A stretch of 64,000 bases of DNA from Fuerstiella sp. GTDB taxonomy: Bacteria > Planctomycetota > Planctomycetia > Planctomycetales > Planctomycetaceae. The translations under genes were made by a program, and so were the position numbers. Each line of letters begins with the position of its first letter. Positions within the stretch are counted from its first letter, which is position 1. Shown in pieces: positions 1-10,000 of this stretch. The notes under the pieces were generated by a model that was not told the DNA's origin, made no database searches, and saw only the letters and a list, made by a program, of their open reading frames with translations. The stretch covers positions 1-64,000 of the forward strand of contig JAQWLN010000177.1 in the NCBI GenBank assembly GCA_029247265.1, written 5' to 3'.

Positions 1-49
1 GAATTGGCTTGATGAGCGAATCTTCTCTTAACTCAAGGAGGAGATATCG

Positions 50-357
50 ATGTAAAAGAAGTATATCGTGCGGTTGTCTAAGAAGGAGCGTGAGACGTAG
101 CTTGGTGTGAGCAAACGGCTGACAGGCTCTTCGCAGAAAGTCTGGCGAGCTCAGATTTTGTTGAAGTCAGATATTCGCGGACCGAACTGGACGGATGCTC
201 GAATCGCCGAAGCGTATTCCTGTCGCGGACAAACCGAGGAGAATCAGCGGAAACGGTAAGTGACGGAAGGGTTAGAGATTGCCCTGAGCGGCAAGCCGCG
301 TGAATCACTGCCCGACAAAAATGTCTCAAAGGAAAACAGGAGGCGAAGGTGATAGCC
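50..357 (+). pseudogene. Decayed N-terminal remnant of an IS630-family transposase
   Basis: Reading from ATG at 50 gives M*KKYIVRLSKKERET*LGVSKRLTGSSQKVWRAQILLKSDIRGPNWTDARIAEAYSCRGQTEENQRKR*VTEGLEIALSGKPRE..., which matches the helix-turn-helix N-terminus of IS630 transposases (RRAQILLKaD..GPnWtD..IAEAf.cr.qTVeniRqRfv.eGle.AL.gKpr). Several in-frame stops; the catalytic DDE part is absent. Confidence 0.75.
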
Positions 358-489
358 AATGGGGATCGCGGTTCAGGGCTTTCAGCCGCAGCATCCCTGA
401 CCACGAGAATTACACCATTGTCCTGCACGCCGTTCAGTCAGCTAAAGGAGAAGGAAGTCGGTCATCCACCGCCAACAACCCGGATGGCG

Positions 490-2100
490 CTATTCTGCGT
501 CAGGTTTCGAATCAGCAGCCTGTATACAAAGTAGTTCACGCATCGTTCTGTGATAAAGACGGCCGTTGCTGTAACTGGGTGTGTTGACGGACCATGTTTC
601 ACCAAAAGCACCAAGATCGTTCAAGGACACGAGGGCTCGCTCGTCAAACCGCTCAGCCCGGCCATCTATCACCTGGACTTGGCCACACATGAAGGTGAAG
701 TAGAGATATTGATTCACGGCGATAGTGTTTCCGTTGAAGCACCACCACCAGCCATCCCGAGCGGAGCGTTTGTCATCGGCAGCGTCGATACCCCGACTGT
801 TGATCGTCATGTTGGGATAAAGAATCCCATTGTTTGACGCCGTGGATCCATCGACTACCGGCACAGAAAACGGTAGTTCAAGGTATTCGACAGACTCTGT
901 CTCGACATTAATTCGCGCGAAGCTGTTTCGAGGCCCATGGTTGACGGCCTTTCCTCGACGTTTTCCCTGAAAGCTGAAGCACTGAAAATAGACGTACGGG
1001 TAGACACAGAGATTCGCATGCCACGCGGGAAACACTGTGATCGGGGGGTCCAGCTGGCTAAGACTGACCCCGGCACGACGGGTAAACTTGTGCGCGGCCG
1101 CATCCCATGCAGTTACCGCAACATTATCGATCCAGGAGACCCGCTTTGTTTCGCAGCCGTCATTCGTGTTCAGGACGACCAGATCAGTTCGCGTCTCGTC
1201 CAGCCAATAAGAAAACTTCCTGTCCCAGCACTGAGTCACTTGCGCTTTCCCGTCTGGCAGTGATTTCCAGCTCCAGATCGCCTGCCCCGCGTCCGCGCCG
1301 TCAACCCTTGTCAGCGTCAGACCTGCGGGTGTTTCGGGCGTCCCATGGTGGGCTCCGCGACCGGCGAGAATGGCGTGGCCACCGTCGGGCAGTTCACCAA
1401 GGACCGGCGTGTTGTAATGTGTCAGTCCGCCTTGGGCGGTCCATTTTACAGCGCCAGAATTCGCATCAAACGCTCGCAGGTAATTCCAAGCATCTTCACG
1501 ACGCATCGGATCCTCCGGGGCAAGCGGTTCGACGTTGAAGATAGTGTTGCGCAGTTTGATGGGCTCATACTGCTTGTTGAATGGACGCCCGAGTGTTGGT
1601 GTCCAGTCCCGAACCCAAACCTCGTCACCATCAACCGTCCAGCAGCCCATTCGGCCGCTGGCATTCCAAAACCAGACATGCTGGCCGTCCGTAACCGGGG
1701 TGGGGCTGCTGCTGCTGCTGAAGCCGTACGCGTACGAACTTGACGCCTTTGGGTGGCCCGGGAGATCATGTTGCCAGAGGACTTTACCGAGCGTAGCATC
1801 GACACAGTAGATGACGATGTCGCTCCCTTTTTTTGAGGATGCGCCAGCCGCAAGTGGCTTCATGGTTGAAAGGAAGAGCCTGTCTCCCCATACCGCGATA
1901 CCGCTTTGACCTGTTTCCGGCAACGGCAATCGCCAGCAGATATTCTCATTCTTCTCGCCGCTCCAGGACAGGGGTACGGGATTGCCGGTGGTGACGGTCC
2001 AGTTATGATTCGGTCCTGCTGCCTGCGGCCAGTCCTGCGCACACATCGACCGGCAACAAATGAGCAGTGTAAGTAGCGAGAGCAGTCGTCGTATGTTCAT
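490..2100 (-). CDS. Secreted PQQ-binding-like beta-propeller repeat protein
   Basis: ORF 490..2178; likely start is the internal Met (MNIRRLLSLLTLLICCRSMCAQDWPQ, signal peptide). Propeller-type motifs (VIYCVDATLGKVLWQHDLPGH, GDEVWVRDW, LRAFDANSGAVKWTAQGG). Confidence 0.8.
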   Translation of the reverse strand: MNIRRLLSLLTLLICCRSMCAQDWPQAAGPNHNWTVTTGNPVPLSWSGEKNENICWRLPLPETGQSGIAVWGDRLFLSTMKPLAAGASSKKGSDIVIYCVDATLGKVLWQHDLPGHPKASSSYAYGFSSSSSPTPVTDGQHVWFWNASGRMGCWTVDGDEVWVRDWTPTLGRPFNKQYEPIKLRNTIFNVEPLAPEDPMRREDAWNYLRAFDANSGAVKWTAQGGLTHYNTPVLGELPDGGHAILAGRGAHHGTPETPAGLTLTRVDGADAGQAIWSWKSLPDGKAQVTQCWDRKFSYWLDETRTDLVVLNTNDGCETKRVSWIDNVAVTAWDAAAHKFTRRAGVSLSQLDPPITVFPAWHANLCVYPYVYFQCFSFQGKRRGKAVNHGPRNSFARINVETESVEYLELPFSVPVVDGSTASNNGILYPNMTINSRGIDAADDKRSARDGWWWCFNGNTIAVNQYLYFTFMCGQVQVIDGRAERFDERALVSLNDLGAFGETWSVNTPSYSNGRLYHRTMRELLCIQAADSKPDAE

Positions 2101-2301
2101 AGGGGGTATGTCCAGCGTTCGGAAGTCCCAGGGACGTTCTACGGTCAGAGGGCGGCAAACAGCAATTACAAACCACACGCCGAGTCACTTTAAGCCGCCC
2201 AACAGTGTCGCTCCCTGCGAACAGAGTAGCACAGGCGTCCTGAAGAAGTGCACGACCAGAGACGCGAATGTAACCGACCCGGCAACCGGAACAAGTAGCA
2301 T

Positions 2302-4008
2302 TTGTACTTATACCATGGCTGGGCGGCGGTCAGGCCGGAGAGAAAACAAATAGTGGCATCAGTGAGGCAACACATTGAAAACGTGATCATCGGTCAGGGG
2401 CTGGCGGGTTCGGCGGTGGCGTGGACGTTGCACTGGGCCGGCCAGAGCGTGTTGTTATTGGATAGAGCAGAACCACAAACAGCGTCGCGAGTGGCGGCCG
2501 GACTGATCACACCAGTGACGGGCAAGCGCATGGTGGTATCGGCGGACTATAACCAGAATTTCGCGTCGGCGAAAAACTTTTACAGACGGGTGGAAACAGA
2601 AACGGGGGAAGCGTTTTACAGCGAAGTGGAGATGCTGAGGCTGTTCGAAGATGAACAGCGAAGAGCGGCGTTTCTTGAAAGAAGTGACAAGGCCGAGTCG
2701 TTGAAAATATCTGAATGGGAGGGGAAGGTGCAGGCTGGACAAGCCGTCCAGCAAGGGATCCGCATGCGGCAAGCCGCGCGATTGGACACCAAGAGATACT
2801 TGTCAGCGACTCGAAGGCACTTTGAAGAGCTCGGCAGTTATCGTCGGACGGAGTGGGCAGAAGGTGACTATCAATACACGGAAAGGAACGGCGGCAAAGG
2901 TAGCCGTGCAGCGGTAATCACGTTGGCGTCACAGGCAGTAACGACCAATAGGTTGATCATGTGTACCGGAGCAGCCACCACGAAATTGTTTCCCGAAGTA
3001 CCTAATAATCCAGCGAGAGGCGACATACTGACGGTGCGAATACCGGATTATGATCGGCCGGAAGTGGTGCATCGCAGTATCTGGATAGCGGCTGAGAACG
3101 ATGGTAGTCAGACCGTGGGTAGCACCTACGACTGGAACAACACATCTACGGCACCAACGGTAAAAGGTCGCCAGGAAATCCTGGGAAAGCTAAGTCGCAT
3201 CGTGGAAGGGCCGGTTGAGGTGTTAGAGCAGGTAGCGGCGGTCAGACCAACGATGAGGGACTACGAACCGGTATTGGGACAACATCAGAAGTGGCCCAAC
3301 GTCTTCATCCTGAACGGACTAGGGTCGAAGGGGGCGTTAAAAGCACCCATGCTGGCGAAGAAGCTGCTGGCATACATGACAGGGGCCACAGAGGTGGAAT
3401 CAGAACACAGCTACGATCGGCTGTTGGCAAGGAAAACAACACTTCAGCGTCCGTTGACCACTTTAGCCCAGCAAGTGGTGAGTGAAGTGCTGAAAGGTGG
3501 AGAGACAGTGATCGATGCCACCGTGGGCAACGGCTTCGATACGTGTTTCCTGGCGGAATCCGTGGGAACAGCGGGGCGAGTGATCGGTTTTGACGTACAG
3601 CACAGCGCCATAGAATCAACAAGTCGTCGTCTGAAGGCTGGCGGATTTGCCAACGTGGACTTGAAAGAGCAAAGTCATTCGGAACTGAAGACAGCGGTGC
3701 AGGCGGAAACCGTGACAGCGGTAATGTTCAACCTGGGATTTTTGCCTCGCAGCGACAAAACGATCGTCACAAAGGCAGCTTCGTCAACGCTGGCGATCGC
3801 GGCAGCATTGGAAGTGTTGGAACCACACGGTATTCTGACGATACTCGCATACCGCGGACACGACGGTGGCCAGGACGAATACGAGGCCGTTCAGCGATTG
3901 TTGCTGGCCTATGGCGAACAATATGATCAGCAGCGGATCGACAGCGTGCCGGCCCGACAGACGTCACCGGTGCTGTTTATACTGAGAAAGACGGAAACGA
4001 ATGAGTAG
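2302..4008 (+). CDS. Fusion of a FAD-dependent oxidoreductase (DAO fold) and an MnmM/YtqB-like SAM methyltransferase
   Basis: N-terminal Rossmann motif VIIGQGLAGSAVAWTL and GLITPVTGKR; C-terminal VIDATVGNGFDTCFLAESVGTAGRVIGFDVQ...VMFNLGFLPRSDKTIVTKAASSTLAIAAALEVL..GILTILAYRGHDGGQDEYEAV, matching the B. subtilis YtqB/MnmM pattern. The ORF-track start is a TTG; a downstream GTG near 2353 is possible. Confidence 0.85.
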   Translation: MYLYHGWAAVRPERKQIVASVRQHIENVIIGQGLAGSAVAWTLHWAGQSVLLLDRAEPQTASRVAAGLITPVTGKRMVVSADYNQNFASAKNFYRRVETETGEAFYSEVEMLRLFEDEQRRAAFLERSDKAESLKISEWEGKVQAGQAVQQGIRMRQAARLDTKRYLSATRRHFEELGSYRRTEWAEGDYQYTERNGGKGSRAAVITLASQAVTTNRLIMCTGAATTKLFPEVPNNPARGDILTVRIPDYDRPEVVHRSIWIAAENDGSQTVGSTYDWNNTSTAPTVKGRQEILGKLSRIVEGPVEVLEQVAAVRPTMRDYEPVLGQHQKWPNVFILNGLGSKGALKAPMLAKKLLAYMTGATEVESEHSYDRLLARKTTLQRPLTTLAQQVVSEVLKGGETVIDATVGNGFDTCFLAESVGTAGRVIGFDVQHSAIESTSRRLKAGGFANVDLKEQSHSELKTAVQAETVTAVMFNLGFLPRSDKTIVTKAASSTLAIAAALEVLEPHGILTILAYRGHDGGQDEYEAVQRLLLAYGEQYDQQRIDSVPARQTSPVLFILRKTETNE

Positions 4009-5785
4009 ATCAACCCTACCCAACAGGTTGTTATCGAAGCTGCTGGCGGCACTGTTCGTCATCGCCGAGTGTCAGACACAGCTTGGTATCGTGTCCGCAC
4101 AAAAGCCGAACGTATTGGTGATCCTGACGGACGATCAGGGTTGGGGCGACCTGTCGTTGAACGGAAATACGAATCTTAGCACGCCAAACATCGATCAGTT
4201 GGCTGCTGCTGGCGCCAGCTTTGGTCGGTTTTACGTGTGTCCCGTTTGTTCACCAACTCGGGCAGAATTTCTGACCGGGCGCTATCATCCTCGTAGTGGT
4301 GTCTACAGTACGTCGGCTGGTGGAGAACGGCTGGATCTGGATGAAAAGACGATCGGTGACACGTTTAAGTCGGGTGGCTACAGAACCGCAGCTTTCGGCA
4401 AATGGCATAATGGGATGCAGTATCCATACCATCCAAACGGTCGCGGCTTTGACGAATACTATGGATTCTGTTCAGGACATTGGGGCCATTATTGGAGTCC
4501 GATGTTAGAACACAATGGCGAGATCGTGCAGGGTAAGGGCTTCATTATAGATGACCTGACGGACCACGCGATCGACTTCATGAAGAAGGATTCCGAAGGG
4601 CCTTTCTTCGTCTATCTGCCCTACAACACGCCTCATTCACCAATGCAGGTCCCGGATCGCTGGTGGGACAAGTTCAAGGACGCGGAGTTGAAGCTGCACA
4701 ATCGGGATCCAAAGAAGGAGAATCAACAGCATCTTCGAGCAGCTCTGGCGATGTGCGAAAACATCGATTGGAACGTAGGAAGACTGCTGAAAACGCTGGA
4801 AGAAACCGGCAAACAGGACAACACGATCGTGGTCTACTTCAGCGACAATGGCCCCAATGGAACTCGCTGGAATGGTGGCATGAAGGGCCGCAAAGGGTCG
4901 ACAGACGAAGGTGGTGTGCGTTCGCCGTGTCTGATTCGCTGGCCAAAGAAAGTACCAGCCGGTCAAAAAGTGACCGCCAATGGTGCGGCCATTGATCTTC
5001 ATCCAACACTGGCGTCAATGGCCGGCATCAAAACGGTGAACACGAAGCCTCTGGACGGGATTGATCTAACGGAACAAATCAAGGGAACTTCACAGAGCAC
5101 AGAAGACAGGGTCATCGTGTCGCACTGGAGAGGGAAAGTCAGCGCAAAGACTGGCTCATATCGCATGGATACCGCCGGAAAACTGTTCGACCTCAATAAG
5201 GATCCTGGTCAGTATCACAATATCGCGGCAAGTCATTCGAAGGTCGCGGCTCAGCTGAAGTCAGCAATAGATAAATACAAAGCGGAAGTGACGCCAGGTT
5301 ACGACGATGACCAGCGTCCGTTTGTGATCGCTCATCCGGACTATCCATTGACGCAGATACCCGCCCGCGACGGTAAGGAACACGGAGGCATCAAACGCTC
5401 CAACCGTTTTCGCAACAGTTCCTTCTTTATGAATTGGACGAAACCGGAAGACAGTATTACCTGGGATGCCGAGGTGCTTTCCACAGGACGGTATGAAGTG
5501 GAAATCTATTACAGTTGCCCGGAAGGGGACGTAGGTTCAGAGATAGAACTCAGCTTCAACGACAGCACGTTGAGCGGCGCCGTAACCAAAGCTCAGGCAT
5601 CGGACCTAGTCGGTGCCGCCGAGGATCATTTTGAGCGAGCTGAATCATACGAACAGAACTGGACCAGCATGAAACTGGGAGAGATCAGTTTGAAGGCAGG
5701 CAAAGGCACCCTGAGACTACGAGCGACGAGGATACCGGGCAGCAAAGTGATGGACTTCCGCTTGATGATGTTGCGCCGCAAATAG
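4001..5785 (+). CDS. Secreted arylsulfatase A-type sulfatase (formylglycine-dependent)
   Basis: KPNVLVILTDDQGWGDL; C-x-P-x-R motif CSPTRAEFLTGR with the modifiable Cys codon at 4247; FGKWHNG; N-terminal signal peptide; ATG overlaps the previous stop. Confidence 0.92.
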   Translation: MSRSTLPNRLLSKLLAALFVIAECQTQLGIVSAQKPNVLVILTDDQGWGDLSLNGNTNLSTPNIDQLAAAGASFGRFYVCPVCSPTRAEFLTGRYHPRSGVYSTSAGGERLDLDEKTIGDTFKSGGYRTAAFGKWHNGMQYPYHPNGRGFDEYYGFCSGHWGHYWSPMLEHNGEIVQGKGFIIDDLTDHAIDFMKKDSEGPFFVYLPYNTPHSPMQVPDRWWDKFKDAELKLHNRDPKKENQQHLRAALAMCENIDWNVGRLLKTLEETGKQDNTIVVYFSDNGPNGTRWNGGMKGRKGSTDEGGVRSPCLIRWPKKVPAGQKVTANGAAIDLHPTLASMAGIKTVNTKPLDGIDLTEQIKGTSQSTEDRVIVSHWRGKVSAKTGSYRMDTAGKLFDLNKDPGQYHNIAASHSKVAAQLKSAIDKYKAEVTPGYDDDQRPFVIAHPDYPLTQIPARDGKEHGGIKRSNRFRNSSFFMNWTKPEDSITWDAEVLSTGRYEVEIYYSCPEGDVGSEIELSFNDSTLSGAVTKAQASDLVGAAEDHFERAESYEQNWTSMKLGEISLKAGKGTLRLRATRIPGSKVMDFRLMMLRRK

Positions 5786-5924
5786 CGGTGGAATCGCCGA
5801 CTCAGGGGACGTCAGCTTAGAGACCAGGCAAGAGTGACATCGATCGACGCAAAAGGCGAGAGAGTCAGGAAACACCACACAAAGGACGTTTGGGCTCGCA
5901 GAAGCCAAACGACAGAGAACCACG

Positions 5925-7028
5925 ATGAAAATAACGCGTATCGCGGCGTATCAAATAGATCTGCCGCTGCACGAAGGCAGCTACAAATGGTCGGGCGGCA
6001 AATCGGTAGATGTCTTCGACAGTACGGTCATCCGGATTGAGACGGACGAAGGAGTTGTTGGTCACGGTGAGGTCTGCCCGCTGGGACCGTTCTATCTTCC
6101 CGCCTATGCGGCTGGCGTGCGTGCTGGAATCGCTGAGTTGGGCCCATTGTTGCTGGGAAAAGACCCGATACAGATCGGAAAACTCAACAACTTCATGGAC
6201 AAAGCCATGAAGGGACACTCGTACGTCAAATCAGGCATTGATATGGCCAGCTGGGACATTCTGGGCCAGGTGGCCGGCTTGCCAGTGTGCGAGCTGCTTG
6301 GAGGCCGCTACGGAGACGATTTCGTACTGTACCGGGCGATATCGCAACAGTCACCGGCCGAGATGGCGAAGAACGTCGAGGGCTACCGCAACGAAGGTTA
6401 TCGTCGGTTTCAGTTGAAGGTAGGCGGGAATCCGGATGAAGATATCGAACGCATCAAGGCCGTCAGCAGGGTTCTGGAGCCTGGCGACAAATTGATCGCT
6501 GATGCCAACACAGGCTGGCTGATGCACGAAGCCGCCCGAGTCGTACGTGCTGTCAAAGACATCGACGTATATATCGAGCAACCGTGTGAATCGTACGACG
6601 AATGTCTGACAATTCGCCGCAAAACAGATCACCCGTTTGTGATGGATGAACACATCAACGGGATGGCTGTGCTGCTGAAGGCTCACGCTGATCGAGCGGC
6701 CGATGTCGTGAACATCAAAATCAGCAAGTTCGGTGGACTGACTCGCGCCAGGCAGGCCCGCGATCTTTGCGTGTCATTGGGTATCGCGATGACTATAGAG
6801 GACAGCTGGGGCGGTGACATCGTCACCGCCGCCATCGCTCATCTGGCTCACAGCACACCAACCGAAAACCTGTTCACAAGTACGGACTTCAACAGCTATG
6901 TGACCGTCAGCAACGCTGACGGCGCGCCACAACGGAAGAACGGTCGAATGGCAGCATCAACCGAGGCCGGACTGGGAGTTCGGCCTCGATTTGATCTGCT
7001 GGGTGATCCCAAAGTAGATACCCGTTGA
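5925..7028 (+). CDS. Mandelate racemase/muconate lactonizing enzyme family protein (hydroxyproline dehydratase/betaine epimerase-like)
   Basis: Enolase-superfamily pattern: QLKVG, IADANTGW, IEQPCESYDEC, VMDEHI, NIKISKFGGLTRARQ, IEDSWGGDIVTAA. Confidence 0.85.
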   Translation: MKITRIAAYQIDLPLHEGSYKWSGGKSVDVFDSTVIRIETDEGVVGHGEVCPLGPFYLPAYAAGVRAGIAELGPLLLGKDPIQIGKLNNFMDKAMKGHSYVKSGIDMASWDILGQVAGLPVCELLGGRYGDDFVLYRAISQQSPAEMAKNVEGYRNEGYRRFQLKVGGNPDEDIERIKAVSRVLEPGDKLIADANTGWLMHEAARVVRAVKDIDVYIEQPCESYDECLTIRRKTDHPFVMDEHINGMAVLLKAHADRAADVVNIKISKFGGLTRARQARDLCVSLGIAMTIEDSWGGDIVTAAIAHLAHSTPTENLFTSTDFNSYVTVSNADGAPQRKNGRMAASTEAGLGVRPRFDLLGDPKVDTR

Positions 7029-7045
7029 GCGACCGGACGACAGCC

Positions 7046-10000
7046 TTAGTCCTCTTTTCGTCGGCGTTTCAAGGTCATTGATGCCAGGGCGAAGCCCAGC
7101 AACGAAGCGCTTTTCCGGTCGTTCGACGTCGCTGTGTCCGGCGATACAGATACAGCGGACGACAACACTTCAGAAGAACCGTTTTCATTCGGCAGCGAAG
7201 CTGCCTCTTCAGCATCCGTAAATGGCGTATCCCACCAGTCAGCTGTGGCCAGTTCGTCCATGATGGTGTCAAGGTCGTGGTGCGGCATGTCCTCGTTGCT
7301 GACTTCGACAGAGGCTTCAGATTCCTCGACCAGTCTGGCCGCAACCACAGCCGCTGGATGTACAGTGATACTGACCAGATCATCAGACCATTGTTTATTG
7401 CTTATGGAAGCAACGAACGTTTCGGGGTCGAACGAGTTGTCACCAAGACCAGCAGGCTGTTCAGCCGCCGCAACGCGGAAATCAAGAGGCTGGCTCCATG
7501 GTCCCGGAGTGCCATCGGCGTTAACGCCTCTGATCCACCAGCGGTAGGTGCCAACCACCAGGGTGTTGGTCGTCGTGTAGGTGGCGTTGCCGGTATTTGG
7601 ATCAATCACAGGCGTTACTAATTCATTCAGGACAGTAGGTTGCCCCGTAGCCAGCATGTTCTTAACAAAGATTTCATAAGTCGTCAGGTTTGGCAGCGTT
7701 GACCATTCGAACGTTGGCGTATTATCAGTTGTGAATCTCTGGGGGGTGAGCGCCGTCGGAGCGTTGCTGATGGTGGAGTTCACAGAGAAGGTGATGGGAT
7801 TACTCCACTGTGAAGCATTCCCGTCAATATCGTGCCCTCTCACCCATGCACGAAAATCACCGTTCAAAAGAGGTAATTGAGCCGTGAACGTTACATCGGT
7901 CAGGTCGGGTTCGTAGATCACCCGGGACTGATTGGTCGTATCATTGTTTACCCAAAGTTCATATCGAACATACTCGGGGACACCAGTCCACGTGAAAGTC
8001 GGACGGTTTGTCGAGGCAACGACACCTACCGGCGCCGTCATGACGGGAGTAGGAACCCAGAACGTCTCAGAACTGCTCCACGCCGCCGCACCACTGTCTT
8101 CGTTGAATGCTCGAACCCACCACCGATAGGTCGCATTTCGAAGGACCACCGAGGAATCGGTGTAATAGATCGAGGTTGCACCTTCTACGTGTGGCACGTT
8201 GGTGTTGTGAATGATTCTGGGTGTCTGCGTATTCGAGTTGTTGACCCAGAGTTCGTAGTGAGTAGCGCCAGCGATCGCCTGCCATTCGAATATGGGAGTC
8301 CTGTCGGTCGTCGTAGCTCCCTGAATCGGTGATATCAGGACAGGACCCTGATTACGATTCTTCGTGAAGTCATACTGATCGCTCCATAAACCAGCTTCAC
8401 CGTCGTCGTCGATAGCTCGAACCCATACGCGGAAATCGCCATTTCCAAGCAGAGAGGTCGGTGTGTATGACGTAGCCCCGGAGACGATCTCGTTTGTAAT
8501 CAATTGTGAAGACGTCAGCGTAACGGTGTTGCCGCCGCTGTCCGTTATCGTACCGTTTAGCTGACTCAGCCAGATCTCATACTGATTTGCCCCGACGTCG
8601 CTCCACGTGATTGTGGGGGTATCGTCAAGCGTCAGTCGCGTCACAGGTTCAGGACCAGTAATCGAAGGACGAGTTATCTGGAACTGGCTTGCAGCACTCC
8701 ACGCTCCGGCATTGCCGGTGTCATCAAAAGCTCGTACCCAGACGCGGAAGAATCCTTCGGTCAGACGATTCGATGGCTCCCATACCGCTTGAGTGGTGCC
8801 CACGACAAGAGCCTGCTGAGCGTCAATAAAGCTTTCGTTAATAGGAATCGCGATCGTGGAGGTTCGGTCATCCGGATCAAGCTGAGACACCCAGACCTGG
8901 TAACGATCAGCGTCGGGGATAGCGGTAAAAGTAAATTCCGGTGACGTGTCAAATTCAATGTCAAAATTGAGCGGGTCGATCAGCGTCATTCGCTGAACAA
9001 TAAATGGATACGGATCACTCGAGGCAAAGCCGCTGGCATTCGACGCCGTGACAATGGCCTCATAATTACCGGGTACCAGATTAGTGGCTGGCGTGAAGCT
9101 GGTGGCCGTCAGGTTGGTCTCATTGATAACGGTCAGTCCGGTATCCACGTTCACGACCTGCAGACTGAATGTACCGGTGCCGGACTGCCATGAAATAGTG
9201 GGTGTCAGATCGCTGGTGCCGGCGCTCAGCGGCGAGATGATCACAGGGGCTGAAGGTGCAGCGACATTGAGCACCAAAGTGGAAATATCAGTCGCAGCGA
9301 CGTCGTCCGTCACACGCAGGGCTGCAGTGAAGGCTCCAAGGGCAGAGTAAGCGTGTGTCGCTGTCTGCCCGGTGGCGTCGGCGGTAAATGTTATACCGTC
9401 ATAGTCGAAATCCCATTCATACGAGACAATTCGGACGGTGCCCGGTGTCAAAGTGTGAGTGGAACCGGCACCGTCGAAAGAGACGTTTTCGTTGACACCG
9501 GCAGGGTTCGGCGTAGCCGTGATGATGGCCACGGGTTGACTGACAAAGAATTCTGAAGCACCGATATCAATGGCAAAAATACCATCATCGTTGCCTTCCA
9601 CAAGGCGTGGAGACAAAGCAGTATGACCCTGGTCCGATTCAGCGATGACAGCGGCGTCCGTATCGGGAATCTGCAGCTCGGTTGTAAAGATAGCACGGCT
9701 GCCGGCATCGATGACGAACGCATTGGCGGCGAGAGTGTGCAGCCAGGTGCCGTTGTGAGGGCTGGTTGACAATGCATTCAGCCCGGCTGTGGTGACACCC
9801 GCGGTGAGGTTTGCTGCCGTATCTGACGTCAACAGCAGCGATTGCTCCGGCGTCCCGTCCAGCACCCCAATAAAGTTGAATCCCAATGAACTAATTGGCC
9901 CGAACAGGTCTGCCGATGTCAGTGCCGTATTCTGATCGACGATCGTGTTGCCCAGCTGAACAGTTGAAAAACTTTCCTGGTAGATGCCGCCACCGGCCGC

